Assembly (NCBI RefSeq): GCF_949987515.2
Contig: NC_082691.1
Location: 62,441,740 to 62,505,739, forward strand
Source of the DNA: Delphinus delphis
Taxonomy: Eukaryota > Chordata > Mammalia > Artiodactyla > Delphinidae
DNA: 64,000 bases
Direction of reading: 5' to 3'
The notes under the pieces are model-generated. The model was given only the letters and a program-made list of their open reading frames with translations, was not told the origin of the DNA and did not search any database. The position numbers were made by a program, and so were the translations under genes. Every line of letters begins with the position of its first letter. The stretch's first letter is position 1. Positions 1 through 10,810 of this stretch are shown piece by piece.

Positions 1-429
1 AGCAAAGGTGATGGCCCTGCACTTCTGGCCCTGCTCCAAGTCTCAGTCTGGGAGTGATATATGAAGCTAGGGAAATCGCTGAGCCAGTGGGCTTCATTCC
101 TCCTTTAAGAAGACAAGAGATTTGGGGAGTATTCATTGCCTTCCAGAGGAAGACTAACCCTGGGTCTAAGCTGAGACTCAGCCAGAAGGAAGTGTTTAGT
201 CAGAGTACGACCCCTGTGAGGCCATGCCTGGTGAGTGCTTGCCGAGGTCCCGCAGTTAGTGCGACATGTCCTCCTGATTACTGCAAGTGACTAGAGGTCT
301 CACGTTCACAAAGTTCTCAAATTTAGACTTCCATCCCTGAGTCTAACTGAGGCAACACACACAATCTCAGAAGTACGCTAGCAGGATTGGAAAGAAGATA
401 TCCCCAAACTGTAAATGTCTCTATTCCCT
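1..429. other. Unassigned intergenic sequence
   Basis: No repeat family or exon is recognised. A 78-codon open frame at 54-290 (+) has no recognisable domain and is at the length expected by chance. Confidence 0.5.
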
Positions 430-605
430 TTCACCTCGGGCAAGCTACTGAACATTTCTGTGCCCCAATTTCTTTGTCTTTGAAATAACCGTAATGGAAC
501 ATACCTCATAAGGTTGTTGGAAAATTAAATGATGTAAGATATGAAAAGTGCTTTGAGCAGCATATAGTAAGCACTCAATAAATGTAAGCTGTTATTATTT
601 TTCTT
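430..605 (+). mobile_element. MIR: MIR SINE (diverged)
   Basis: The order of motifs matches a MIR read on the + strand: a 'gggcaagctactgaac' block (435-452), then the block that normally reads 'tcatctgtaaaatgg' (here degraded), 'cataaggttgttgg' (507-520), 'aaattaaatgatg' and the 3' block 'agtaagcactcaataaatg' (567-585). The tRNA-like head is missing or too diverged to see. Confidence 0.8.
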
Positions 606-934
606 ACTACCGGGCGCTTGTGAACAGCATGATTGCATTACATTGTAAATATTTCTTGTATAAAAGATTAATTTGTTAAAAGTAATATTTTAAAAATAGC
701 ATCATTTTGGTGACCCTGTTTTGACATTTCTTTATCTTTTTTTTGTATACTAGAGCCTTAAAACAATCTAAGTGTTTTGGGTTATTCTCCACTTCTGAGT
801 GGGCTTGACAATGATTGCTAAAGAGGAATTACCTATAGAAACTGAATGTGGGAGAAAGTGGTGATGGGGAGTCTAACTCTGTCTTCATAATTGCAAGAGA
901 TTTCTTGAATGCTCAGCCTCTATTGTTCTTGTTG
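606..934. other. Unassigned AT-rich sequence
   Basis: Flanking DNA between a MIR and the mariner insertion. No recognised repeat, gene or long open frame. Confidence 0.5.
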
Positions 935-936
935 TA

Positions 937-2214
937 TTGGGTTGGACAAAAAGTGCTTTCATCTTTTAAGTAAAAATAAAAGACACATTTTTCATTTTCA
1001 CCAAGAAATTTATTGAACAACGTATTCATCCTTTTGTTCCACTACTTTCTGCCATTTTTCAGGCAACTTCATAATTCTATCTTCCCAAAACTTTTTATCT
1101 TTTTGAGCAAAGAACTGTTCCAAGTGCCTTTTACAGTCTTTCAAGGAATTGAAATTTTTTCCATTAAGAGAATTTTGTGAAGACCGAAATAAATGGAAAT
1201 CCAAAGGTGCAATTTCTGGTGAATACGGCAGATGAATCAGAGCTTCCCAGCCAAGCTGTAACAGTTTTTGCCTGGTCACCAAGGAAACATGCAGTCTTGC
1301 GTTATCCTGATGGAAGATTATGCATTTTCTGTTGACTGATTCTGGACGCTTTTCATCGGATGCTGCTTTCAGTTGGTCTAACTGGGAGTGGTACTTGTCG
1401 GAATTAATCGTTTGGTTTTCCAGAAGGAGCTCATAATTGAGGCCTCCCTTCCATTCCCACCATATACACAACATCACCTCCTTTGGATGAAGACCTGACT
1501 TTGGTGTGGTTGGTGGTAGTTTATTTCACTTGCCCCACGATCTCTTCTATTCCACATTATTGTACAGTATCCACTTTTCATCCCCCATCACAATTTGTTT
1601 AAAAAGCAGAACGTTTTCATTACGTTTATGTAGAGAATCGCATGTGGAAATACGGTCAAGGTTTTTTTCGCTTAACTTATGTGGAACGCAAACATCAAAG
1701 TGATTAACATAACCAAAGTGGTGCAAATGATTTTCAACGCTTGATTTGGATATTTTGAGTATGTCAGCTATCTCCCACGTGGTATAACATTGATTGTTCT
1801 CAATTAATGTCTCGATTTGATCGCTATCAACTTCAACTGGTCTACCCAACCGTGGAGCACCGTCCAGTGAGAAATCTCCAGCACGAAACTTTGCAAACCA
1901 CTTTTGACATGTTCTGTCATTCACAGCACCTTCTCCGTACACTGCACAAATCTTTTTTGTGTGTTTCAGTTGCATTTTTACCTTTCTTGAAATAATATAG
2001 CATAATAGGCTGAAAATGTTGCTTTTTTTCCTTCCATCTTCAATATTAAAATGGCTACACAAAAATTCACCAACTTTGATGTCTTTTGTTAAATGCACGC
2101 TGATATGACAGCAGTCACATACAATCTAACAAAATTATTTTAAATGAAGTTAAAGACAACTAGGTGCTACTAGAGCCGTCTTACGGAAACGAATGAACGT
2201 TTTGGCCAACCCAA
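937..2214 (-). mobile_element. Tc1/mariner DNA transposon, nearly full length
   Basis: The copy is 1278 bp, the usual size of a complete mariner. The left end starts 'ttgggttggacaaaaagt' and the right end, read on the other strand, starts 'ttgggttggccaaaacgt': inverted terminal repeats differing at a few positions in the outer 18 bases. A TA dinucleotide lies immediately outside each end (935-936 and 2215-2216), the duplication mariner makes. The transposase reads on the minus strand (separate entry). I recognise the ends and protein as the mariner family common in ruminant and whale genomes; the exact family name needs a database comparison. The copy has both ends and most of the coding frame but carries nonsense codons, so it cannot supply its own transposase. 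Confidence 0.93.
1010..2098 (-). pseudogene. Mariner transposase with two nonsense codons
   Basis: Mariner transposase binds the terminal repeats and cuts and pastes the element at TA sites. The N-terminal part (2098-1550) carries the paired helix-turn-helix DNA-binding region, with the linker motif 'RLGRPVEVDSD', and reaches the first catalytic aspartate in 'GDEKW'. The C-terminal part (1525-1013) has the second aspartate in 'HQDNARLH' and the third in 'SPEIAPLDFHLF'. Thirty-four residues separate these last two, so the DD34D triad is intact. Two stops interrupt the frame: TAG at 1549-1547 and TGA at 1528-1526. The two halves are in the same frame, so no frameshift separates them. The product ends 'EYVVQ', as in full-length family members. 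The exact start codon is uncertain; 2098 is the first ATG, and internal Met codons lie closer to the conserved region. Confidence 0.92.
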
Positions 2215-2216
2215 TA

Positions 2217-3120
2217 TTTGATCTGGTGATAAAATGCCTGTTGCTGCACTGCTGTTATCAATGTCATCGTTATTACAATGGCCAGTTCTAGTTGGAAAAC
2301 TGTCTTCACAGGTTGTGACCAGTAGGTAAGGCCAGCTCTTAGCATGTCTGTAGGCAAATGGAACTGCCAAGGGTTGCTTTGTGAATTGTTATACCAAACA
2401 TTAATTTAGAGAACTGTAGCTCATAGGGACATTAAAGTTTCATGTGCTTATCAAATAGATTTAGAACATTCTAGAGGCTGAAGGTTCTGGGAAAAAAAGG
2501 GAATTGAAAAAGCTTGTCTGATCTAGCTTGATGCTTAGGCAGAAAATTCTCATTTTTCATAGAAAAAAAAGTTGCTAAAAGACTAGTTATTGGGCATTGT
2601 TATTCAAACCAGACAAATTAATCTTTGGAAATTCAGAGTTCATGGAACATATATATTTAAGAGAAACAGTAGCTTCACTACTTTTTACTATTGTCAAATA
2701 CAGAAAATATTCACATTAAATCATGGTATTTCTGAGCTCCAATTAATTTCTTCTAAAATGCACTCTAAATTCCTGAAAGATATGCCTGTCTTGGCATCCA
2801 CCCTGGGCTAATAAAGGAACAGATATGATACTTAGCAAAGCTAAAACTTCAGGCTGGGAACGGGGAGACTAATTCGCAGTGAATTCCATGGAGAAAAATC
2901 TAGACTTAGGAGCAGGTAGAGGCCATGAAGGAGGGCAAGAATGGCTCACATTTCAAGCCTCTGTGCTAGGGATCTCCACTTGGACAGAGAGCATCTTCTT
3001 AGGAATAATCTTAACTGGTTTTGGGGTTGAGAAGATATGGTGGGTAGCGGGGGCAGAAAATGGCAGCCCTCTTCTTGATGCTGGGTCCTCTAGCACTCGT
3101 TTTATATAAATTTTACTAAC
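2217..3120. other. Unassigned intergenic sequence
   Basis: No family recognised. The open frames here (up to 100 codons, 2953-3255 minus) have no domain, and the longest runs into the adjacent MIR. Confidence 0.45.
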
Positions 3121-3124
3121 CTGG

Positions 3125-3250
3125 TGGATAGGTATTACATTGCCATTTAACAGATGAGAAAACTGAGGCTCAGAGAGTGTACATGACTTACCCCAGGTCA
3201 CATAGCTGGCAATTTGGCAAGGATGGTTGAGTGCTAGGACCAAACCCCAT
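3125..3250 (-). mobile_element. MIR: MIR SINE, antisense
   Basis: Clear antisense MIR core: 'ttaacagatgagaaaactg' (3147-3165), 'aggctcagagag' (3166-3177), then 'ccccaggtcacatagctgg' (3191-3209) and a degraded 'ggattcgaaccc' block near 3222-3246. Confidence 0.88.
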
Positions 3251-3838
3251 ATCATTCATTCCTCGTCGTACGTGATCTTTACTGCTCCATCCTAGCTGCC
3301 TCTCATCACACAGTTGGGTGCCCCCAGTTTCAATATCTCTTTCTAATGATATTTGGAGGTGTTTTTAAACTAGTGAATTACAAACACAGGTTACATGAAC
3401 ATGGCTGAATCTGTATCATGGCATAAGAACTATTCACAGTTTACTTTTCAATTAACCTAAGTATAATCATTATATTCCTGCTGGCATTTTTTGCTATACC
3501 TGTCTCATTGTAATCAACTAGTTAATTGACTGACAGCTACCTTGATTATGAAAGGGCACAGACAGTTTAACAAGTTAAAAATATAGAAGAAAGCAGATGA
3601 AGCAAAAATAGGAAATGAGGAAAAGCTGCATTTTGGCTAAGGATGCGACTTTGCTTCGCACGGTGCCCTCTTCTTTCATTTCCTGAATCCCACTAACACT
3701 CCTGCCTGGGCTCTACCTGGTTCTTATCACAGGCTGGAGGGTAGTACAGGAATGGCTGCTTCTTGCTTTCTTAAACTGGACACTTATAATCAATGACAGA
3801 GAACGACCAATATAAGCTGATAAAGTAGATTGAAGTCC
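3251..3838. other. Unassigned intergenic sequence
   Basis: No repeat or gene recognised. Confidence 0.4.
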
Positions 3839-4100
3839 AACATTTCCCCCATATTGTCAAAATATTGCTTTATTTCATTCTAACACCTTTTCTGTGTAAA
3901 TGTATAAACATTTTTGCCGCATTGAAATTATACCATAGACAATTTTATTTTCTGCTTTCTTTTTACTTTATATTGTTACAGCATGCAAAATTCTTCGAAA
4001 AGAATTTGGAAAACAGATTTAATTAGTTTTTCTTTTAATCATGAAACAAATATATTCGTATGGTAGACAAGTCAGGAGTATACAACAGTATGGTCTCTCC
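3839..4100. mobile_element. Possible old L1 3'-UTR remnant
   Basis: T-rich stretch resembling the 3' untranslated region of old L1M elements ('attataccatagac', 'tttttactttatattg'). Diverged; orientation and subfamily not resolved. Confidence 0.3.
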
Positions 4101-5334
4101 CTACCCACACCCAGCCCTATCTCATCCCTGGCACACTGGTAAAATGCCTACCAGGCCTCTTGCTATTAAGGCAAACCTCTGACTCTCTGTGGTCATCCTG
4201 CAGCCAGTTGTAGAGTAGCTGAGCTGCAGAAATGGGATGGAGGTGTTTGCACACAGCTCCTCTGCATCCCTAGCCAGGGACACTTCTTCCCTAATAGTTT
4301 TTGCCTAAATCTGTGAAATACTCACCCCCTCCATCCTGGCTGCCAAAGCTCAGTTCTGCTGTTTGGCCATTTAATAATGACCATAAACACTGTGCACTTG
4401 GAAGATCTGGCTGTATCTGCCAGGTGTTCTGCCCTTGGACCTCAGGGCAGAGGGCTTGTGAGTTTGTATGCATGGAGGCTGCATGTTATCCATCCAAGCG
4501 CCATGACCATGTGGGGTGGTAAAAACAAACTGGAAGCAGCAAGACACCCAGGACTGTGCCCAGGCCCCCCAACCACCTGTCCTTGCTTCTGGCCTTGCGG
4601 CTTTAGGTTCTGGACTCTGTATCCAACTTGGATTGCTGTATCCTTTGGCAACTTTCCTACCTCTTTTTACTTCTTGGTCTTTGGCTAATTCACACCTATG
4701 ACTTTCGATGTTAAGTGTTATCATGTGGGTTTCTTCCATCCTAACTTCATGGCCACATAGAATTTTAACTCTGGCCATGGCAAGGCTATTCACCCTCTCA
4801 CTCCTTCTGGGATGGAGCAGATTCCAATATTTTGCCTGTGGATGTTGTTGGGTCACCTACCCTGGGGCAAAGCATGAAGTCCCAGCCATTCTCCCACTCC
4901 CCATATCCGGGAAACTCAGTGTGATAGGAAGAAAAGACAGCCACTATCATTGTCCAAAAGAGCGAGAGAAGATTAGTGGAACTGACACTGAATTTACGTT
5001 AGCCACTCCATGCAGTGTCACCACCACCTTGCCCGTATTTCTTCTCTTGCACTAATTCTAAGGTAGTTTCAGTAAATTTCCGGCTCCCAAGCCCAAGAGG
5101 TAAGGGTGGAGAGGATGAGCAGGCTTCCCATCCGGACTGCTCTGTTGGAATGAGGCAGAATCAACAGCCTGTCTGTGAAGGTGTTCTACAGCCCCATTCT
5201 CTGCCTCCCAGGAATAAAGGGCTGGTAAGCTAATTTATCACCAAATTCTGCCAAACTAACAGCAGGACAAATTGTCAAAGACTTTAGAGTATCCCTTCAG
5301 AAGTCCCTCTGCTCCCTTTCATTCACTGGCGGTG
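4101..5334. other. Unassigned, slightly GC-richer sequence
   Basis: Several overlapping open frames occur here, the longest 161 codons on the minus strand (4371-4856). Both strands are open in parallel over 4370-4700, as expected of low-stop-content DNA. None has a recognisable domain. No splice-flanked exon is evident. Confidence 0.4.
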
Positions 5335-5875
5335 TGAGTAAAATGGGTACTTTTCCAGAAAGCAGCCAGAAGTGCAAACTGTAATTATGTATCCTTTGTC
5401 CCAGATATTCTATTTCGGAATTTATACTTTAGGAAATTATTGGACAAGCATCTGAAGAGGCAACTGGGTAACTGTAAAATTCTGATGGCAGAGTTGGTCA
5501 TAAAAGCCAGAAAAGGGAAAGTGGAAGGGAAGGATGGAATAAGGAAAGAGAGAGAGAGAAGCTTTATTGTCTCACAGTATGGAATTGGTTAAATAAACCA
5601 TGGTCCATCTATAAATGAAATACTATAATACTGGGCAACTTTTAAAAATAGTTTAAATGTAGTTACTAGCCTGGAAAATGTTCTTCTTATATGGTTAAGT
5701 TAGAAAAAGCAGGTTACCAAACAGTATCCTTTTAAGGATATGAACTAAACGTTAACAGTGGTTATTTGTGGGTGCTGTGATTTCAGGTGACTTTTAAAAA
5801 TTATTTTTGTTTACACGCTTTTTTTGAAGTCATCTACAAAAACATGCATTACCTCTGTAATTAAAACTCACAGTG
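5335..5875 (+). mobile_element. Ancient L1M 3' end
   Basis: The + strand follows the 3' end of old mammalian L1 elements: a 'cccagatattctatttcgga' block (5400-5419), 'aaattattgg' (5434-5443), then 'ggttaaataaaccatggtcc' (5587-5606), 'aatactataatactgggc' and the terminal 'gatttcaggtgacttttaaa' block (5780-5799). A short GA-rich run (5549-5561) sits inside. No coding sequence remains. Confidence 0.75.
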
Positions 5876-6810
5876 AAGGAGAAAAGTATCTGGTGAAGTA
5901 ACTGAAGCCCCCAGCCATTCTGAGCTCATTGCTTTTTGTGAGAAGTGACAAGCACCACCGGGACCCAAAGACATCTTCCTGTCTTGGAAACAATGCTCTC
6001 TCCCCAAGTCAGGATGAGCAGAGAAATCTGGATGAGAACCTCATACTTGCCCGACATCACCGCATATAAATTCCTGGCGTTGGCAATCCTGAGCCAACAA
6101 GCAGAAGCCCCACTTGGGGGCCAGCCCTGAAGAATGAGTTTTCAAGAGCTTCATCTCGCTGAAGCTTCTGCACAGCGCCACCCAGAGGACAATCAAGGAA
6201 ATACAGTGGTTCCTCAGCTCTTCAGACCTGTTTCTGATCTCAGGAAAAGAGGCTGCAGTTATCTCTCAGTCCACTAATGTCCGGTCCCCAGCTACCCTGA
6301 CGAACCAAGCCTCGCTGGACCGCCCGGGTGCACTACTTTCAGGTACTCCATCCCAAATGGGCTCGGAATATTTGCGGGCGGTGCCTAGAAATCTGTATTT
6401 TAAATAAGCCACTCTTTGGACACTGAAAGCTGGAAGGCAGTTAGGTTGTCCACACACCCTACCGTCTATGCCCTTGGAAACTCAGGCCAGCAGAGCTAAT
6501 TTCTCCTTTCTCTCTATGCAAGGAGGTGGAGTGTGTGGGAGTTCAAACAAGCTGCATCTCACAACAACTTTATGAATTCCTTACTTCATTCCCACTGCCT
6601 GACACTGGTGGTAAATGAATAGCAGGGCTACCCCTCCCCAGGATGATGCAGACAGAGGGGATGCTGGCATGTAAGTAGGTAGTTATTGTACAGTGTGATA
6701 GGAGAATGGTTGGAGGTCAGAAGTACAGAAACCAAGATGTGACAAGGTGTGGAGTATTCAGAACTGGTAGAAAATCTGTGTGCCTGGAGCAGCAGAGGCA
6801 GGGACAAGAA
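5876..6810. other. Unassigned intergenic sequence
   Basis: No recognised family. Contains a few CpGs around 6310-6390 but no CpG island. Confidence 0.4.
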
Positions 6811-6819
6811 GAGGCTATG

Positions 6820-6960
6820 GAGTCAGTGAGAGATTCATTGAGCCCATTGTACAGCTGAGAAAACAGAAGAATTTGGAGCTAAAGTAATTTGCTTGTGGTA
6901 ATGTAGGTAATTTGGATTAGAAATAATTCTTTTCTCCACAGGTAGAACACTGGCTATGTG
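6820..6960 (-). mobile_element. MIR: Probable degraded MIR, antisense
   Basis: 'attgtacagctgagaaaaca' (6847-6866) followed by an 'agtaatttgcttgtggtaat' block is the antisense MIR core with many changes. Confidence 0.4.
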
Positions 6961-7004
6961 TGGCCCTGTAACCCCAGGCAGAGGGATATTTTACTGCATT
7001 AGGT

Positions 7005-7120
7005 CTTAATTATTTTGATGTCATGGATCCCTTTGAGAATCTGATGGAATGTACATATATATACACACTTTTGAAAAATTGCAAGGGGTCTATTGACATG
7101 CTGAAGCACTTCTACAGTTT
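7005..7120. mobile_element. Possible ancient non-autonomous DNA element
   Basis: 'catggatccctttgagaatc' (7022-7041) and 'gcaaggggtctattgacatg' (7081-7100) resemble a common old mammalian MER-type repeat. No terminal repeats or duplications could be placed, and the family name is uncertain. Confidence 0.4.
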
Positions 7121-8115
7121 ATAAGGTAAAAACTCCTAACCCCCAATAAAGGACAGAAAGAGGTGGGAAGGGTAAGAGTGCATGGAACTGAAATCTAAGA
7201 AAACAGTTTTCGTCATTACTGGGAGAAAATGTCTTTGCAAAGGGCAGGAGGAAAACAAGAAGATGAGTAGTCCACGTGACATGCTGCCCGCAAAACATCC
7301 GAAGTGATGACAGCTGACGTGCTAGCAGTATTTTAGGATCCCTCCACCACTTGCACATTTGTTACTTCGATACACTGACAAAGGCCCACATTACGGATTA
7401 TCGACTCTCTTTCCATTGAGGCTTTCCCACTGAGGCATAACAATATCAAAGCTATGGGCCTGGAAGAAGCATCACGCTACTGGTGTGAAGAAAACTAGGC
7501 AATGTGTATTAATGAAATCATTCATTGCCTTTCCCACAGGATGCCAGAACATTCTCACTTGCCTCTTGGTGGCCGGGTTTCCTCTGCAATGTCTCTCCCA
7601 GGCATTGCCTCAATGCTACCAACAGTGTTTGCCCAGCCTGGCCTCTGCTGTTAGGGCCTTGTTCTGTTAAAATAAATATGATAAACTCACTCTCTATAAG
7701 TTGGCTGTTCATAATGTAATGAGTAGCCCTATTGAAATGACTACCGAACTGAAGCATCAGTTTCAAGGCCTCAGCTAGGAGAAGTGAGGAATGCAAGAAT
7801 ACAAAGGAAGAAGATAATTTGGTTCCATGGCCCTAAGATCACTTAGCTTCTCCCTGACAGTGCCATCCTTAATGTCTAATCTGAAGTCAAGTTAAAAAAC
7901 ACTTAGACCAGCACGAAGAATGCTTGCTCAGTGGAACTTGTCCTTTTAAAACCTTCCACAGATGGAACCTCAATTGACACTTTTCCTCATCCCCATTATA
8001 GGAGCCCTGGAAGAGATCTTTAGAGAATCTATTCATCAACTTCTGTTTCATATCTTACAAGGTATAGATGATTATTATTCCTGCTTAATAGATAAAGAAA
8101 GTGAGTCATCTGTAG
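7121..8115. other. Unassigned intergenic sequence
   Basis: No gene or clear repeat. Open frames of 60-92 codons overlap on both strands around 7485-7796 with no domain. A weak antisense MIR-like core may lie near 8060-8105. Confidence 0.4.
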
Positions 8116-8119
8116 TGAA

Positions 8120-8300
8120 AAGAGTGGGGTTTGGTACCATGGAGTTCTGGATTCACTGGATCTGAGCATCAACATCCTTGTCTATAAAATGGGGCTAAAA
8201 CCTATACTATCCAACATTATTATAGAAATTAATCAGCTACTTTATCAAAAGTGCCTATCATCAAGTCAGGTAGACAGTAGGTGCTCAAAAAACAGTTTGT
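8120..8300 (+). mobile_element. MIR: MIR SINE
   Basis: Motifs in MIR order: 'gagttctggattcactggat' region, 'catccttgtctataaaatgg' (8172-8191), and the 3' block 'caggtagacagtaggtgctc' (8267-8286). Confidence 0.75.
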
Positions 8301-9640
8301 TCTTTTAACCAGTTGGACCAAAGTCACTCTTGTGGAAAACGGCAGAGCCAGGTGTTCTGACAGCAAATCCAAGAATCAGTCCATGCATGCTTTCCTGCCC
8401 TGCCTACTTCTTCTGTCTTCTCAAAGCCGGTGTGGAAAGAGCTTCACATTCCCATCTGGAGACTTGGAGATTCACCTTTCATGACAAAGATTCCTGCAGA
8501 ATTAATTCACAGCATTGGTAAGGTGGGGTGGTGGTAGATGTGAGTGATTTTTTTTTATAGCGTTACAATAATTTATCATCTTCTCTCCAGCAGCCGTACT
8601 CTGGCTGGCAGCTCTAAAAACCCTGCAGTCCACGAGAGAGCAGTGAGCAGAAATATTTTCAAGAGCAGATGGGACGTACCTTCAAAATGCAGGATTGTCC
8701 CACTGAAACTGGGACATCTGGCAACCCTAAAAAAGCCCAAACTAGATGAAATAAAAATTATGAGGTGGAGAAGCAGAAAATATGTCTTTGCATTGATTAG
8801 CAGGGAATGTAATTAATCTCCTTCAACTCCCTTTTCAGTCCTGTGGTGTAAAACAAGAAGAAATCGCAGTCTTACTGCGTTCCCCTGTGACAATTCTTAC
8901 GCGATAATTTCAAAGTAGTATGAGTTTTAAAACTTTGTAGTAATGCCTCCCCTTCTATTGTTCAGAACTGTTCAGGGAGTGATAAAATTCATGCCCAAAC
9001 TTCCTCAATACAGTGCTTGTCTTATTAGCCTGGCCAACATGGGGTAAGGGAGAGGGTGGAAAATGTTCAGCTGACTAGAATCAGGCTAAACTTTTAGTTT
9101 TAATAGGAAATTATACAAACAAATATTTCTTTGCCTGTTAAGAGGTTTTATTCTGGATTTTTCTTTTTGTGGGTGCAGAAGCAAGAAGGGGAGAGCTGAC
9201 CAGCCCCAAGGAAAGCGGGAAGATTTTCAGCTTTTCTTCTCAACTATACTTCCTTCCTCCTCATTCTGTTTTGTCTGCTAGCATCCTATGCTATTTTGGC
9301 CACATATTTCTTATCAAACCTGTGTTCCGTTTAAACAAAACACCATTGGACTAGACAGCAGTCTTAGTGTGTGGCTGTGCACCTCTGTCTCCTTTTCCTG
9401 CCCTGCTTGGGTCCAGCCCAGTACCCAAAATACTGTAGGTACTGAAAAGTAAAACGTGTGTGGGTTTGAACAGACTGGACCCCTTGTATTGACCGATAAT
9501 TCTGCATTTGATCTGGAAGAGGACCAGATGAGGAGTCAGTACCAGAGTTCAGTTACCTACTAAGCCACAGAAACAGGAACAAAGACAAAATCTAAGCATC
9601 TAAACCTTTTAAAGCCAAATATCCTGTCTTTATGAAGGTA

Positions 9641-9642
<2 letters not shown>
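8301..9642. other. Mostly unassigned intergenic sequence
   Basis: No gene recognised. The short block 'gggacatctggcaaccctaa' (8711-8730) resembles the outer end of an old mammalian palindromic repeat, like the element at 53.5 kb, but the rest of it is not visible. Confidence 0.4.

Positions 9643-9683
<41 letters not shown>
9643..9683. repeat. (AT)n microsatellite, about 20 units
   Basis: Uninterrupted alternating AT run of about 40 bases. Pure runs of this length usually vary in length between individuals. Confidence 0.97.
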
Positions 9684-9686
<3 letters not shown>

Positions 9687-9749
9687 TCTTATTGAATTGT
9701 AGTTTATTCTCCCAAGTATTCTATTATGCCCACTTCTTGGATTAGAAAA

Positions 9750-10140
9750 ACATTATGGACTGAATCGTGTCCCCTCAAAATTCATATGTTGAAACCCTAC
9801 CCCTCCAATGTGAGGGTATTTGAAGATGGGACATTTGGGAGATAATTAGGATTAGATGAGGTCATGATAGCAGAGCCTTCATGATGGATTAGTGGCCTTA
9901 TAAGAAGAGGAAGAGGTAAACCTCTCTCTCTGTGTGCAGTGCTCAGAGAAAGACCGTGTGAATGCGCTTCCAAGATGGCAGCCATCTGCAAGCTAGAAAG
10001 AGAGCTCTCATCAGGAACTAAATTGGTTGATACCTTGATACAGGACTTCCAGCCTCCAGAACTATGAGAAATTAATTTCTGTTGTTTAAGCCATCCAGTC
10101 TGTGGTGTCTTGATATGGCAGCCTGAGCTGACTAATACAA
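9750..10140 (+). mobile_element. MaLR (ERVL-type) solo LTR, MST/MLT1-like
   Basis: The + strand matches the MaLR LTR from end to end: 'attatggactgaatcgtgtc' (9752-9771), 'attcatatgttgaaacccta', 'ttataagaagagg' (9898-9910), 'tccagcctccagaactatga' (10048-10067), 'tttctgttgtttaagccatc' and the terminal 'gactaatac'. No internal retroviral sequence follows, so this is a solitary LTR. MST versus MLT1 subfamily is not settled. Confidence 0.85.
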
Positions 10141-10156
10141 GAATTGATTCTCAGAG

Positions 10157-10265
10157 TGATTAAATACCATGCCCAAGGGCACATGATTAGGAAATGGTGA
10201 AGCGGAGACAAGAACCCATATGTGTAACTCCAAGCCCAGGACAATTTCTACTACACCATGTGGCC
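10157..10265 (-). mobile_element. MIR: MIR SINE fragment, antisense
   Basis: 'ccatgcccaagggcacatga' (10168-10187), then 'aagaacccatatgtgtaact' and 'tctactacaccatgtgg', the antisense MIR 5' half including the tRNA-like part. Confidence 0.7.
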
Positions 10266-10381
10266 AGCTCCAAGTTCATGACCTATCGTACATAACTATT
10301 TAAACCATACATGGATATAAGCCTCTCTTTTACCCCAGGGGTTATTTCCAGGAACACACCACTAATGTGAGCAGTGCATGG

Positions 10382-10505
10382 GAGTTAGAAGACTTAGGTT
10401 TGCCTCACCCTCCACCATGTATGAGCTGTGAAGCCAGGCAGCCTGCTGCCCTCAGCCTCAGTTTCCTTATATGAATAGTGGGAATTTGTGGAATCAAATT
10501 GGATG
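10382..10505 (+). mobile_element. MIR: MIR SINE fragment
   Basis: 'agaagacttaggtttgcctc' (10387-10406), 'accatgtatgagctgtg' and 'cctcagtttccttatatgaa' (10456-10475) follow the MIR order. The 3' end is not recognisable. Confidence 0.65.
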
Positions 10506-10572
10506 ATAAACTTGAAGTATACTTCTGGGCTGTTAAACACCTGAAAAACAACAGATAGCACATTAATTTTTA

Positions 10573-10640
10573 GTCAGAAGGGCCCTCAGAGATGATAGAG
10601 ACTATTTCTCTCACTTTGCAAATAAGGAAATTGATAATAA
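10573..10640 (-). mobile_element. Possible MIR-like remnant
   Basis: 'cctcagagatgatagagact' followed by 'ctttgcaaataaggaaattg' resembles the antisense core of a MIR-class SINE. Short and diverged. Confidence 0.4.
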
Positions 10641-10810
10641 ACAATGATCTTTGAGAACTAACCCTGTCAGAGTCATCCTCCATTCATCCCTGAGAGAACA
10701 TTTGAGGGTTGTTGATTTAAACAATTAAGAGAGAAGTCAGGGCCAATTTACTCATTAGGCACAGAAGGTATGGTATGTAAAGTACATAGGACTTCAGGGC
10801 CTAATTTTTA

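Noticed and set aside
1506..1703. 65-codon + strand frame over the mariner
   Set aside because: Shadow of the transposase on the opposite strand.
4371..4856. 161-codon open frame on the minus strand with overlapping open frames on both strands
   Set aside because: No domain, no exon structure, and simultaneous openness on several frames indicates low stop-codon density rather than coding.
6290..6390. Cluster of CpGs, considered as a CpG island promoter
   Set aside because: Too short and CpG-poor overall; no adjoining gene.
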